Below are positions 17,293 through 28,900 of a stretch of DNA of 64,000 nucleotides, in pieces. Each line of letters starts with the position of its first letter. Positions within the stretch are counted from its first letter, which is position 1. The notes below the pieces were generated by a model. The model did not search any database, was not told where the DNA came from, and worked only from the letters and a program-made list of their open reading frames with translations. The DNA lies in the NCBI RefSeq assembly GCF_012062845.1, contig NZ_WWNB01000001.1, forward strand, positions 62,001 through 126,000, written 5' to 3'. This DNA comes from Halomonas salinarum (GTDB lineage: Bacteria > Pseudomonadota > Gammaproteobacteria > Pseudomonadales > Halomonadaceae). The translations under genes were made by a program, and so were the position numbers.

Positions 17293-17310
17293 AACTTAAA
17301 CGATTAAGTT
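17293..17310. promoter_or_regulatory. LacI-type operator upstream of the alpha-glucoside operon
   Basis: AACTTAAACGATTAAGTT is an 18-bp near-perfect palindrome (7 of 8 bases per arm) around a central CG, the typical geometry of LacI-family operators. It lies 82 bp before the binding-protein start and is the only such site noticed in the spacer. The LacI regulator at the end of the same gene run is the obvious candidate to bind it. Confidence 0.6.
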
Positions 17311-17391
17311 TTGCCTGATGCCTCAACCGACCTTGATGCTCACCAAGGGTCGCTCGCCCACCCACAACAAGAACACGACGAGGAATGCCTG

Positions 17392-18660
17392 ATGATCAAG
17401 AAGCTGATACCTGCCATCGCCCTGGCAAGCATTACCGGCACTATCGCCACTCAAGCCCAGGCCGCTGAACTGACGATTTCCTGCGGTGCCGTCGGTGCAG
17501 AGCTGGCCCTGTGTGAAGAAGGCGTGAAGGCCTGGGAAAACAAGACCGGCCATAGCGTCAACATCGTCTCGACCCCCAACTCCTCCACCGAAAGGCTGTC
17601 GCTCTACCAGCAGATCCTCTCCGCTCAATCAAGCGACATCGATGTCATGCAGATCGATGTGGTCTGGCCGGGCCTGCTGGCCAACCATCTGCTCGACCTC
17701 AAGGAGACACTCGGCGCGGATGCCGCCGAGGGCCACTTCGAGACCATCGTCGCCAATAACACCATCGACGAACGCCTGGTGGCCATGCCCTGGTTCACCG
17801 ACGCCGGCGTCCTCTACTACCGCAAGGACCTACTTGCGCAGTATGGCCATGAGGCTCCCGAGACTTGGGAAGAGATGACCGCCATCGCCGAGGAGATTCA
17901 GGCCGCCGAGCGCGCCGCCGGCAATGACAGGATGTGGGGCTACGTCTTCCAGGGCCGCGCCTACGAGGGCCTGACCTGCAACGCGCTCGAGTGGGTGGCG
18001 AGTCACGGCGGCGGCACCATCGTCGATACCGACGGCGAGATTACCATCGATAACGCCAAAGCCGCCGAGGCCCTCGACCTGGCCGCAAGCTGGATCGGCA
18101 ACATCTCGCCGAAAGGCGCACTCAACTACACCGAAGAAGAAGCCCGCGGCGTCTTCCAGTCCGGCAATGCCGTCTTCATGCGTAACTGGCCCTACGCCTG
18201 GTCGCTGGCCCAGAGCGAGGACAGCGACGTCCGCGACCAGGTCGGCGTGGTCAAGCTGCCTCATGGGCCTGAAGGCGAGAGCGCCGCGACGCTGGGCGGA
18301 TGGAACCTGGCGGTTTCCAGGTACACCGAGTCACCGGACGTCGCCGCCGATCTGGTGGCCTTCCTGACCGGCGAAGCCGAGCAGAAGCGTCGCGCTATCC
18401 AGGGCGCCTATAACCCGACCATCGCCAGCCTCTATGACGACGAGGAAGTACTGGCGGCCGTGCCCTTCTTCGGCACGCTCTACGACACCTTCACCAATGC
18501 CGTCGCCCGACCCTCCGCCCCCACCGGCGACAACTACGGGCGGGTCAGCAACAGCTTCTTCAATGCCGCGCATAGCGTGCTGTCCGGCAACCAGACCGGT
18601 GCCGAAGCGGTGTCCCAGCTGGACAGCGAACTGTCACGCATCAAGCGTCGTCGCTGGTAA
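17392..18660 (+). CDS. ABC transporter sugar-binding protein (alpha-glucoside type)
   Basis: 422-residue extracellular solute-binding protein (family 1, MalE/ThuE/AglE-like). A signal peptide (MIKKLIPAIALASITGTIATQAQA) is followed by the mature start AELTISCGAVG. The middle contains FTDAGVLYYRKDLL and GYVFQGRAYEGL, which are typical for disaccharide-binding proteins of this group. It captures alpha-glucosides (maltose, trehalose or sucrose; exact sugar unknown) in the periplasm for the two permeases downstream. ATG at 17392 follows GAGGA. First gene of the operon, 82 bp after the LacI-type operator. Confidence 0.85.
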   Translation: MIKKLIPAIALASITGTIATQAQAAELTISCGAVGAELALCEEGVKAWENKTGHSVNIVSTPNSSTERLSLYQQILSAQSSDIDVMQIDVVWPGLLANHLLDLKETLGADAAEGHFETIVANNTIDERLVAMPWFTDAGVLYYRKDLLAQYGHEAPETWEEMTAIAEEIQAAERAAGNDRMWGYVFQGRAYEGLTCNALEWVASHGGGTIVDTDGEITIDNAKAAEALDLAASWIGNISPKGALNYTEEEARGVFQSGNAVFMRNWPYAWSLAQSEDSDVRDQVGVVKLPHGPEGESAATLGGWNLAVSRYTESPDVAADLVAFLTGEAEQKRRAIQGAYNPTIASLYDDEEVLAAVPFFGTLYDTFTNAVARPSAPTGDNYGRVSNSFFNAAHSVLSGNQTGAEAVSQLDSELSRIKRRRW

Positions 18661-18672
18661 CCGGAGGTCGTC

Positions 18673-19646
<974 letters not shown>

Positions 19647-19650
<4 letters not shown>

Positions 19651-20489
19651 ACCGTTATCAGCAGATAAAGCTCGCCAAACAGGTCGGCAAGTGGGCCCTG
19701 ATCGCGGTGATCATGGTCTACGCCATCTTCCCCTTCTATTACGCGGTGATTACCTCGCTGAAGCCCTCGAGCGAGCTGTTTCAGGTCGATTACTGGCTGT
19801 CCTCGGTGGACTTCAGTAACTACCGACAGATCTTCTCCCAGGACAGCTTCGTGCAGGCCATCGGCAACTCGATCCTGGTCGCCATCAGCGTGGTGTTCAT
19901 CGCCCTGCTGCTGGGCGTCACCGCCTCCTACGCACTGGGCCGGGTACGCTTTCGCGGCCGCACCACGGTGATGCTGGTGGTGCTCGGCGTGTCGATGTTC
20001 CCGCAGGTGGCGGTACTCTCGGGCCTGTTCGAAGTCATCCGCACCCTGAACCTCTACAACAGCCCCGGTGGCCTGATACTGAGTTACACCATCTTCACCC
20101 TGCCGTTTACCGTCTGGGTGCTGACCACCTTCATGCGTCAGCTGCCGATGGAGCTCGAGGAGGCTGCCATCATGGACGGCGCCACGCCCTGGGTGACCCT
20201 CACCAAGGTATTCCTGCCACTGATGTGGCCGGCCATGGCGACCACCGGGCTGCTGGCCTTCATCGCCGCCTGGAACGAGTTCCTGTTCGCCCTGACCTTC
20301 ACGCTCACCGACAGCCAGCGCACCGTGCCGGTCGCCATCGCGCTGATCTCCGGCGGTAGCCAGCACGAGCTGCCCTGGGGGCCGATCATGGCCGCCTCGG
20401 TCACCGTCACCGTGCCGCTGGTCATCCTGGTGATGATCTTCCAGCGCCGCATCGTCTCTGGTCTCACCGCCGGCGCCGTCAAGGGATAA
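19647..20489 (+). CDS. ABC sugar permease, MalG/AglG-like
   Basis: 280-residue permease with six helices and the EAA-type motif in LEEAAIMDGATPWVTLTKVFLPLM. It ends in GAVKG, a sequence very common at the C terminus of MalG-type permeases. Starts inside the stop of the preceding permease gene (ATGA overlap) and is followed within 5 bp by the alpha-glucosidase gene, so it is translationally coupled on both sides. Confidence 0.87.
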
Positions 20490-20494
20490 CACTC

Positions 20495-22141
20495 ATGTCA
20501 TCGATGGAATCCAAGATGCAAGACTCAACCTTCTGGTGGCGCGGCGGCGTCATCTATCAGATCTATCCGCGCAGTTTCATGGACAGCAATGGCGATGGCA
20601 TCGGCGACCTGCCGGGCATCACCGAGAAACTCGACTATGTGGCAAGCCTCAATGTCGATGGAATCTGGCTGTCGCCCTTCTTTACCTCGCCGATGCTCGA
20701 CTTCGGCTACGACATCAGCGACTACCGCGATGTCGACCCGATGTTCGGCACCCTCGAGGACTTCAAGGTGCTGCTCGAGCGCGCCCATGGCCTCGGCCTC
20801 AAGGTGATGATCGACCAGGTGATCAGCCACACCTCGGATCAGCATCCCTGGTTCCAGGAGAGTCGCCAGGACCGCACCAACGACAAGGCAGACTGGTTCG
20901 TGTGGGCGGATCCCAAGCCCGACGGCACCCCGCCCAACAACTGGCTGTCGATCTTCGGCGGCTCGGCCTGGACCTTCGACTCGCGCCGCCGCCAGTACTA
21001 TCTGCACAACTTCCTTGAGAGTCAGCCGGACGTTAACTTCCACCACCCGGCGGCGCGCCAGGCACAGCTCGACAACCTGCGTTTCTGGCTCGAGCTCGGC
21101 GTCGACGGTTTCCGCCTCGACACCGTCAACTTCTACTTTCACGACCTTGAGCTTCGTGACAATCCGCCGGTACCGGCAGGCGAGACCAAGACCCTGGGCG
21201 CGCCGGACAGCAACCCCTATACCTGGCAGCGCCACATCTATGACCTGAGTCGCCCGGAGAATCTAAATTTCCTCAAGGACCTGCGCGCCCTGATGGACGA
21301 GTTCCCCGGCACCACCACAGTGGGCGAGATCGGCGATGATAACCCGCTTGAGCGCATGGCCGAGTACACCGCCGGCGGCGACAAGCTACATATGGCCTAT
21401 GGCTTCGACCTGCTCAATGCGCCCCATTCGGCCGGCTATATCCGTGAGGTAATCGAACGTTTTCAGCGCCTGGCGGGCGACGCCTGGCCGTGCTGGGCGC
21501 TCTCCAATCACGACGTGGTGCGCAGTGCCACCCGCTGGGGCGCCGATGAGGACCCCGTGGCCTATCCCAAGGTGGCGCTTGCCATGGTGATGTCGCTGCG
21601 CGGCAGCGTCTGCCTCTACCAGGGCGAAGAACTGGGGCTGCCGGAGGCCGATGTGCCCTTCGAGCGCATCCAGGACCCCTACGGCAAGGTGCTGTGGCCG
21701 GAGTTCAAGGGCCGCGACGGCTGTCGCACGCCGATGCCCTGGCGCCATGCCCCCCAGGGCGATTTCTCTGCCGTCGAGCCCTGGCTACCGGTCGAGCCCC
21801 GCCATTTGCCGCTCGCCGTCGAGAACCAGCAGGACGATCCCCGTTCGGTGCTTAACGCCACCCGCACCATGCTGGCCTTCCGTCGCGTCCATCCGGCGCT
21901 GATCGACGGCGATCTGACACTGGTCGATGTCGGCGAAGACCTGCTGGGTTTCATCCGCCAGACCGGTAACGGTCAGGATGGCGAACACTTGTTGTGCCTC
22001 TTCAACCTGACCGGTGACACCCTGAGCACCTCATTGCCGCAATCCGGCACACCGCTCCAGGGGCACGGCTTCGCCGCGGCACTCGATGGCGACATCCTTA
22101 CCCTGCCGGCCTATCAGGCCGCCTTTATTTCGCTGGATTAA
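20495..22141 (+). CDS. aglA: GH13 alpha-glucosidase (GH13_23-type)
   Basis: 548-residue cytoplasmic GH13 enzyme with a TIM barrel. It has the nucleophile aspartate in DGFRLDTVNFY, the acid/base glutamate in TTVGEIGDDN and the transition-state aspartate in LSNHDVVR. From the segment MQDSTFWWRGGVIYQIYPRS onward it reads nearly like the Halomonas sp. H11 alpha-glucosidase, which hydrolyses short alpha-1,4-glucosides and is activated by monovalent cations. It has no signal peptide, so it acts on sugars brought in by the adjacent ABC importer. The start could be 20495 (AAGGGA upstream) or 20516, which matches the H11 protein start. Confidence 0.92.
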   Translation: MSSMESKMQDSTFWWRGGVIYQIYPRSFMDSNGDGIGDLPGITEKLDYVASLNVDGIWLSPFFTSPMLDFGYDISDYRDVDPMFGTLEDFKVLLERAHGLGLKVMIDQVISHTSDQHPWFQESRQDRTNDKADWFVWADPKPDGTPPNNWLSIFGGSAWTFDSRRRQYYLHNFLESQPDVNFHHPAARQAQLDNLRFWLELGVDGFRLDTVNFYFHDLELRDNPPVPAGETKTLGAPDSNPYTWQRHIYDLSRPENLNFLKDLRALMDEFPGTTTVGEIGDDNPLERMAEYTAGGDKLHMAYGFDLLNAPHSAGYIREVIERFQRLAGDAWPCWALSNHDVVRSATRWGADEDPVAYPKVALAMVMSLRGSVCLYQGEELGLPEADVPFERIQDPYGKVLWPEFKGRDGCRTPMPWRHAPQGDFSAVEPWLPVEPRHLPLAVENQQDDPRSVLNATRTMLAFRRVHPALIDGDLTLVDVGEDLLGFIRQTGNGQDGEHLLCLFNLTGDTLSTSLPQSGTPLQGHGFAAALDGDILTLPAYQAAFISLD

Positions 22142-22153
22142 CTGACTATCAGA

Positions 22154-22176
22154 TGCCGGTGCCACAGGCACCGGCA
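22154..22176 (+). repeat. 10-bp hairpin abutting the ATPase-gene ribosome site
   Basis: TGCCGGTGCC and GGCACCGGCA pair perfectly around ACA in the 47-bp spacer between the alpha-glucosidase and ATPase genes. The hairpin ends directly against the GGGAG ribosome site at 22177. It could protect the upstream mRNA, attenuate, or set the relative dose of the ATPase. Confidence 0.6.
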
Positions 22177-22188
22177 GGGAGTCGCAAG

Positions 22189-23295
22189 ATGGCAAGCGTG
22201 AATCTCAAAAAGATCAACAAGGTCTTCGGCAGTACCCACATCATCAAGGATCTCGACCTTGAGGTCGGCGATGGCGAGTTCGTGGTCTTCGTCGGCCCCT
22301 CTGGCTGTGGCAAGTCGACCCTGCTGCGCCTGATCGCCGGGCTCGAGTCGATCACCGATGGCGAGATGCACTTCGCCAACGACCTGGTTAACGACCTTCC
22401 GCCCCGCGAGCGCGGCGTGGGCATGGTCTTCCAGTCCTATGCCCTCTATCCGCACATGACGGTTTACGAGAACATGGCCTTCGGCCTCAAGCTGGCCAAG
22501 ACCGACAAGCAGGGCATCGAGCAGCGGGTGATGGACACCGCCCGCATCCTTCAGCTCGAAGAGTTATTGCACAGAAAGCCCAAGGAGCTTTCCGGGGGCC
22601 AGCGTCAGCGGGTCGCCATGGGCCGGGCCATGGCCCGCGAGCCACGTATCCTGTTATTCGACGAGCCGCTCTCCAACCTGGATGCCTCGCTGCGCGTGCA
22701 GATGCGCAACGAGATCGCCCGCCTGCATCATCGCCTGGGCTCGACCATGATCTATGTCACCCACGATCAGGTCGAAGCCATGACGCTTGCTGACAAGATC
22801 GTGGTGCTCCGTGACGGGCGCATCGAGCAGGTGGGCAGCCCCCAGACGCTCTATCAGCAGCCCGCTACCCGCTTTGTTGCCGGCTTCATCGGCTCGCCGA
22901 CCATGAACTTCATGCCCGCGGAGCTGATGAGCAGCCACAGCGAAGGATGCAAGCTCAAGGCCGCGGGCCTGGGTGAACTGGACCTGCCCCATGATGCAAG
23001 TACACAGCCCAAGGGCGCGGCCCTGACGCTTGGCGTGCGCCCTGAGCACCTGAGCCTCGCCAAGGCCGAAGGCGAGAATAGCTTCGAGATCGTCAACGTC
23101 GAGTACCTGGGCAACGAGGTCTATGTCTATCTCGAGCCCAAGGCCGGCGACACACTGTTGATCCACCGCAGCGAGGCCCCCAGCCAGTGGCAAGTCGGCC
23201 AAAAGGTCGCGCTGGTCCCACAGCTTGATCACGTTCATCTGTTCGATTCACAGGAGCGAGCGCTGATGCTCGCAACGACCGCCGCTGCTGCGTGA
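22189..23295 (+). CDS. ABC transporter ATPase, MalK/UgpC/AglK-like
   Basis: 368-residue ATPase that energises the sugar importer. The Walker A motif is GPSGCGKSTLL, the signature LSGGQRQRVAMGRA, and Walker B plus D-loop ILLFDEPLSNLDA. The switch His is in YVTHDQVEAM. The C-terminal third is the MalK-type TOBE region (GFIGSPTMNF, LGVRPEHL). ATG at 22189 follows GGGAG; an in-frame ATG at 22153 lies within the hairpin and lacks a site. Members of this family sometimes serve several importers. Confidence 0.9.
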   Translation: MASVNLKKINKVFGSTHIIKDLDLEVGDGEFVVFVGPSGCGKSTLLRLIAGLESITDGEMHFANDLVNDLPPRERGVGMVFQSYALYPHMTVYENMAFGLKLAKTDKQGIEQRVMDTARILQLEELLHRKPKELSGGQRQRVAMGRAMAREPRILLFDEPLSNLDASLRVQMRNEIARLHHRLGSTMIYVTHDQVEAMTLADKIVVLRDGRIEQVGSPQTLYQQPATRFVAGFIGSPTMNFMPAELMSSHSEGCKLKAAGLGELDLPHDASTQPKGAALTLGVRPEHLSLAKAEGENSFEIVNVEYLGNEVYVYLEPKAGDTLLIHRSEAPSQWQVGQKVALVPQLDHVHLFDSQERALMLATTAAAA

Positions 23296-23405
23296 AAATC
23301 AGTCACTTCCAAGCGATGTGGTAGCGCCCGGCACGGCTTGGCCGGTACCGGGCGAACCTATCAAACCCCAGTTTCCACGGGTATCATCAGGCCGAGATCA
23401 TCGTC

Positions 23406-24470
23406 ATGGAATCGCCTGTGAGTCACGCCCCACCCCGCATCACCCTGAAAGACCTGGCGCTGGAGCTCGGCGTGTCCACGGCCAGCGTCTCCAATGCCTT
23501 CAATCGCCCCGACCAGCTGTCACCCCGCCTTCGCGAACGTATTCTCAGCGAAGCCAGCCGGCTGGGCTATTCGGGTCCCGATGCCAAGGCACGTAGCCTG
23601 CGTACCGGCCGCTCGCGGATCATCGCCGTGGTGCTCGCCGAGACCCTGACCTACAGCCTCAATGATGCCGTCGCCAGTGAACTGCTGGCCGGCATCGCCG
23701 AGGTGCTGGATACGCATGGTCACACCCTGCTGCTGCTCTCCGGTCGGCAGCACGTCTCACAGGCACCCGGCTCTGCCAATATCGCCGACGGTTTCATCGT
23801 CTATGGCCTGATGCCGAGCATGAAGGTGCTTTCCGATCTGCCAGCCGAACGGCCCATGATCGCGGTGGACTTCGATATCAACGAACGCCCCAGCGTGCAT
23901 GTCGATAACGAGCCGGCCAGCCATGCCATCGCCACTCATGCCCTGGCCTCGCCCCCAAAGCGCCCCGGCATCATCAACCTGCGCCTCACCGAAACACCAT
24001 GCAACGGCAGGATCACCGATGAGCACACGCTGTTGGTCGCGGGTCAGACCATCACCCGCTCGCGCTTGGCAGGCTTCCATGACGCCCTTGAGAAGCACGG
24101 CTTTGTTGCTGCCAACGTGCCGATGTGGAACATCGAGGAAAATACCTACGAGGTCTGTGCTCCGGTGATCGCGGCGATCCTCGACCTGCCCGACGATGAG
24201 CGCCCCGATCTGTTGCTGTGCATGTCGGACCGTATCGCCCTGACGGTGCTTACACTGGCCGAGCAGCGTGGCATACGCGTTCCCGAGGACCTGCGCATTA
24301 CCGGGTTCGACGGTATCGCCGAGGGCCAGAATCGGGGCCCGCGCCTGACCACGGTGCGCCAGAACAGCGTCGAAAAGGGACGCATCGCCGCGCGCATGAT
24401 CCTCGGCCTGGAGACCCGTGAAGACCGCATGCTGCACACCGAGCTGATCATCGGTGACACCTGTCCTTGA
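23406..24470 (+). CDS. LacI-family regulator of the alpha-glucoside operon
   Basis: 354 residues. The N-terminal LacI HTH (TLKDLALELGVSTASVSNAFNRPDQLS) is followed by a periplasmic-binding-like effector domain ending in DLRITGFDGIAEGQNRGPRLTTVRQN. It very likely represses the five upstream genes until an alpha-glucoside is present, acting at the CG-centred palindrome at 17293-17310 (inference from position and geometry). The ribosome site is weak. It begins 110 bp after the ATPase stop, in the same direction, and may be transcribed with the operon or from its own promoter. Confidence 0.88.
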   Translation: MESPVSHAPPRITLKDLALELGVSTASVSNAFNRPDQLSPRLRERILSEASRLGYSGPDAKARSLRTGRSRIIAVVLAETLTYSLNDAVASELLAGIAEVLDTHGHTLLLLSGRQHVSQAPGSANIADGFIVYGLMPSMKVLSDLPAERPMIAVDFDINERPSVHVDNEPASHAIATHALASPPKRPGIINLRLTETPCNGRITDEHTLLVAGQTITRSRLAGFHDALEKHGFVAANVPMWNIEENTYEVCAPVIAAILDLPDDERPDLLLCMSDRIALTVLTLAEQRGIRVPEDLRITGFDGIAEGQNRGPRLTTVRQNSVEKGRIAARMILGLETREDRMLHTELIIGDTCP

Positions 24471-24604
24471 GACGCTGACCGGCGCCTGGGCAAGCATGAC
24501 GCTAGCTCCGGCGGCTCCTTCGGGTTGCACGTTCTTTCCCCGCTTCCCATCAGCGAGCATGTCATCATGGATGGCTCGCTCGCTTCCGGCTGATTGGAGT
24601 CTTC

Positions 24605-25978
24605 ATGTCTGCCTCACCATCTCATCCTCCTCGCCGCCCATGGCTGGCGAGACTGTCGGCGATCGCGATTCTGGCGCTTGCCGTCGCCGTGGCCGGCTAC
24701 TGGCTTACCCATCGGCCGCAAGCGCCCAAGCGTGCGCCGACCGAGCGCCCGGTGCCCCGCGTCGAGGTGATGACGGTTGAGCACCAAGCCGAGGCACCGG
24801 TGCTGAGTGCCCATGGCCGGGTGCTGGCCGCGCGCGAGACGACACTGTCGACCTCGATCAACGGTCGTCTGGAGGCCTTCGCGCCAGAGGTCGAGCCCGG
24901 ACGCCGTGTCGCCAAGGGCCAGTGGCTGGCGCGACTCGAGCGTACCGACTACCAACTGGCCCTGCGCGAGGCAGAGGCGGCACTCGCAAGCGCCGAGGCG
25001 GATCTTGCCTCCGAGCAGGGCGAGCAGATCCGCGCCGCCGCCGAGTACAGGACATTTGGTCGCGACCTGCCACCTGCCCGTCGTGCCCTGGTACTGCGCG
25101 AGCCCCAGCTCAAGGCCGCCAAGGCCGCCGTCGAGACCGCTCGCGCTCAGCGTGACCGGGCCCAGGCCGACCTCGACCGCACCGAGATCACCGCGCCCTT
25201 TGATGCCGTCATTCAGGAGAAGCTGGTCGGCGAAGGCGCCGGACTCGGCGCCTATGCCGATATCCTCAGCCTAGTCGGGATCGACCGCTTCTGGGTACGC
25301 CTCAACCTGCCTCAAGAGGTGCTTGGCTGGCTTGCCACGCACGATGCCGACGGCGAAGGCAGCCGTGTGGAACTCGAGAGTCCCGCTTGGCCGAACGGCC
25401 AGATCCGCGAGGGGGAAGTCTGGAGCGTGCTGCCAAGCCTCGAGGAAAACGGCTTGATGACTCAGGTCATGGTAGCGGTGGACGATCCGCTGGCACTTGA
25501 ACATGAGGCGGCCCCGGCGCTGCGCCTGGGGGATCTGCTAGAAGCCCGTCTCTACCCGCGCCAGACACGCCAGTTGGTCCGTCTGCCGATCTCGGCCCTG
25601 CGTGGCAATCGCCAGGTCTGGGTGCTCGATGAGAACGATCATTTACGCATGCGTGACATCGACATCACCCATCGGGGCGACGAGGCCGCACTGGTCGAGG
25701 CGGGACTTGCCGACGGCGAGCGCGTGGTGCTGGGTAACCTGGCCAATGCAGAGGCCGGCATGGCCCTCAAGGCACGTGATCGAGATCTCGCCGATGAGAA
25801 AAACGACGCAGACAATGATGCCATGACGCCCGCTGATGCATCGGCCGCTTCGAGCATATCATCACGAGTACGCGACGCTTCACCACCTGCTGGAGCAGCG
25901 ACTGACGAGGGCACCTCGACGCCGCCGTCCTCAACAGGCGAGGAGAACGCAAGCGCTCGTCAGGAGGCCAGCGCATGA
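24605..25978 (+). CDS. RND efflux periplasmic adaptor (membrane fusion protein)
   Basis: 457-residue HlyD/AcrA-type adaptor. An N-terminal membrane anchor (LARLSAIAILALAVAVAGYWL) precedes a barrel-lipoyl domain beginning VEVMTVEHQAEAPVLSAHGRV. The helical hairpin is rich in Ala/Glu/Gln (LREAEAALASAEADLASEQ), followed by the returning lipoyl half DRTEITAPFDAVIQEKLVGEGA. The C-terminal 60 residues are low-complexity (Asp, Ala, Ser, Thr). It links the RND pump to an outer-membrane channel, which is not encoded here. Stop overlaps the pump start (ATGA). Confidence 0.88.
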   Translation: MSASPSHPPRRPWLARLSAIAILALAVAVAGYWLTHRPQAPKRAPTERPVPRVEVMTVEHQAEAPVLSAHGRVLAARETTLSTSINGRLEAFAPEVEPGRRVAKGQWLARLERTDYQLALREAEAALASAEADLASEQGEQIRAAAEYRTFGRDLPPARRALVLREPQLKAAKAAVETARAQRDRAQADLDRTEITAPFDAVIQEKLVGEGAGLGAYADILSLVGIDRFWVRLNLPQEVLGWLATHDADGEGSRVELESPAWPNGQIREGEVWSVLPSLEENGLMTQVMVAVDDPLALEHEAAPALRLGDLLEARLYPRQTRQLVRLPISALRGNRQVWVLDENDHLRMRDIDITHRGDEAALVEAGLADGERVVLGNLANAEAGMALKARDRDLADEKNDADNDAMTPADASAASSISSRVRDASPPAGAATDEGTSTPPSSTGEENASARQEASA

Positions 25979-28900
25979 GCCAAGCCCCCAACGACCCTTC
26001 CATCCGCGGCCCCATCGCCTGGATGCGAGACCATGGCGTGGCCGCCAACCTGCTGATGCTATGCCTGATCCTCGGCGGCCTGTGGAGCTCCACCCTGATC
26101 ACCAAGGAGGTCTTCCCGAGCTTCACGCTGGAAAACGTCAACGTCTCGGTGAGCTATCCAGGCGCGACGCCCGAAGAGGTCGAACAGAGCCTGCTGCTGG
26201 CCATGGAGTCGGCGGTACAGGGGGTCGATGGCATCGAAAAGATCACCGCCACCGCCAGAGAAGGCAGTGGTTCGCTATCGGTCGAGCTGCAGGACGGCAT
26301 CGAATCGATGCGCGCCTATCAGGACATCCAGCAGGCCATCGATTCCCTGACTACCCTGCCGGACGCAGCCGAGACGCCCAGCTACTCGCTGAGTGGCCAT
26401 TCCCGAGAGGTCATCGAGCTGATGCTTCATGGCGACAGCGATGACCTGACCCTGCGCAACGTGGGCGAGCGGCTGCGCAGCGAGCTTCTGTCCAGTGATG
26501 CCATCACCAAGGTCGAACTGTCTGGCATTCGGGACCGACAGGTGCAGGTGACCCTCGACCAGACAGCGCTGCACCGCTTCGGCCTCGACCATGATGACCT
26601 GGCGACCCGCATCGCCAACGAGGCGCTTAACCTTGCCGGTGGCAGTCTTGATACTCGCGATGGCGAGTACATGGTGCGCTACGCGGCCCGTCGCGAAGGA
26701 GCCGAAGACTTCGCTCGACTGCCGGTACTGTCGACCCAGGATGGCAGTGTGGTTCGCCTGGGTGACATCGCCACCGTCAGGGACGGCTTTGCCGACAGTG
26801 ACAGCGAAGTGCTCTACAACGGCCAACCCGCCATCGGTCTGGATATCTATCAGGTCGGCAATCAGACACCCACCGAGCTCTCGGCCGCGACCCGGGCGCT
26901 ACTGCCGACCCTGCGCGCCAGCCTTCCCGAAGGCCTGTCGCTGAGCGTCGCCGACGACGACTCAGAGATCTATCAGGACCGCCTCGAGCTGCTGCTCAAG
27001 AACGCCTGGTTAGGGCTTGGCCTGGTACTGGTACTGCTCGGGCTCTTCCTCGAGGCGCGTCTGGCCTTCTGGGTCACCCTGGGCATTCCCACCGCTTTCC
27101 TGGGGGCGCTGCTATTCCTGCCACTGGTCGACGTCTCGATCAACATGATCTCGATGTTCGCCTTCATCATTGCACTGGGCATCGTGGTCGACGACGCCAT
27201 CATCGTCGGCGAGAACATTCATGCCTACCGGGAGCGCGGCTTCAGCCCCAGGCAGGCGGCCATTCTCGGGGCAAAGGAGATCGCGGTTCCGCTGGCCTTC
27301 GCGATTCTCTCCAATATCGTCGCCTTCCTTCCGCTGCTGTTCCTGCCAGGCTTTCTCGGTCTGATCTTCGGCATCATTCCCCTGGTGGTGATCTGCATCT
27401 TCGCCCTGAGCTGGATCGAAGCGGTCTTCATCCTCCCTGCCCACCTGAGCCACCAAAGCACGGCACCCAATCGCCTTTTGGCGCCGCTGGACCGGCTCCG
27501 CCGCCGCGTGCAGGGGGGCCTCGACCGCTTTACCAAGGGGCCCTTTCGTTCGCTGCTCGAGCGAAGCCTCGACTACCGTGGCCTTACCGTGGCGCTGGCC
27601 CTTGCGATGTTGATTCTAGCGCTCGGGTGGCTCAGCAGTGGCCGGCTCGGTTTCACCCTCATGCCACGTGTGGAATCACATCAGGCTGGCGTCACGGCCA
27701 ATCTGCCCGCCGGTAGCCCGATCAGCGAGGACAGGGCCTTGCGCAACCAGCTGCTCGCCGCCCTTAAGCGGCTCGAAGCGCGGGATGACGGCCCGGTCCT
27801 TGCTGCCAGCAGCGCCACCATCGATGCCGACAGCCTGAGCGTCGTGGCCTTTCTGGATAGCGAGGTCGACGATAACTGGTCCACCGGCCGGCTAAGCCGT
27901 GCCTGGCGGGAGGAAGTCGGCCATCCGGCAGGCGCCGAGTCATTGCGGTTCGCGTCCGATGTGGGCGGCCCCGGCAGCGGTGCCGGACTGACCGTTCGCC
28001 TATCGGCCAATGACAGCGCCTCGCTGGAAAAGGCCGCCAAGCGTCTTGCCGAGCGCCTCGCCGACTATCAACCACTCTCCGATATCGACAACGGCCTGGA
28101 AGACGGCAAGCGCGAGTTGCGCCTGTCACTGACCACGACCGGCCGTGCCCTGGGGCTCGACGGCAGCGGGCTCGCAAGCCAACTGCGCGGCCCACTGCAG
28201 GGCGCGACTGCCCTCAAGCAACAGCAGGGCCGTAATGAGGTCGAGGTCAAGGTACTGCTACCCGAGAGCGACCGCACCAGCCTCGCCCAGCTCGAGCGCC
28301 TTAGCGTGCTGACGCCGGATGGCATCGAGGTGCCCCTCTCGCGGGTCGCCAACGTCATTGCCGACACGGCCGCGTCAAGCATTACCCGCATCGACGGGCG
28401 CAGGGTCATCGACGTCACCGCCAACGTCACCCCGCCACCGGCGGTCAATCGCGTCATCACAAGCCTCGAAGAGGACGTCTTTCCCCAATTACGCGCCGAC
28501 TTGCCGGGGCTTGCGATTGGCTACGGAGGACGCCAACAGGAAACCGACGACAACCTGAAGAGCCTTCAGACCTCGTTGCTCTTTACCCTGGCCGCCCTCT
28601 ATCTGCTGCTGGCCATTCCCTTTCGCAGCTACCTTCAACCGCTGTTGGTCATGGCAGCGATTCCCTTCGGCCTGATCGGCGCGATCATCGGCCATCAGCT
28701 GATGGGCTTCGGCCTGTCGGTGATCAGCCTGCTGGGCATGCTGGCGCTGTCGGGCATCGTCATCAACGACGCCCTGGTGTTGATCGATAACGCGAACCGG
28801 CGGCGCCGCGCCGGGGACGATCCTCGCAGTGCCGTGATCGGCGCCGCCCTGCGACGCCTGCGCCCCATCCTGCTGACGACGCTTACCACCTTCTTCGGCC

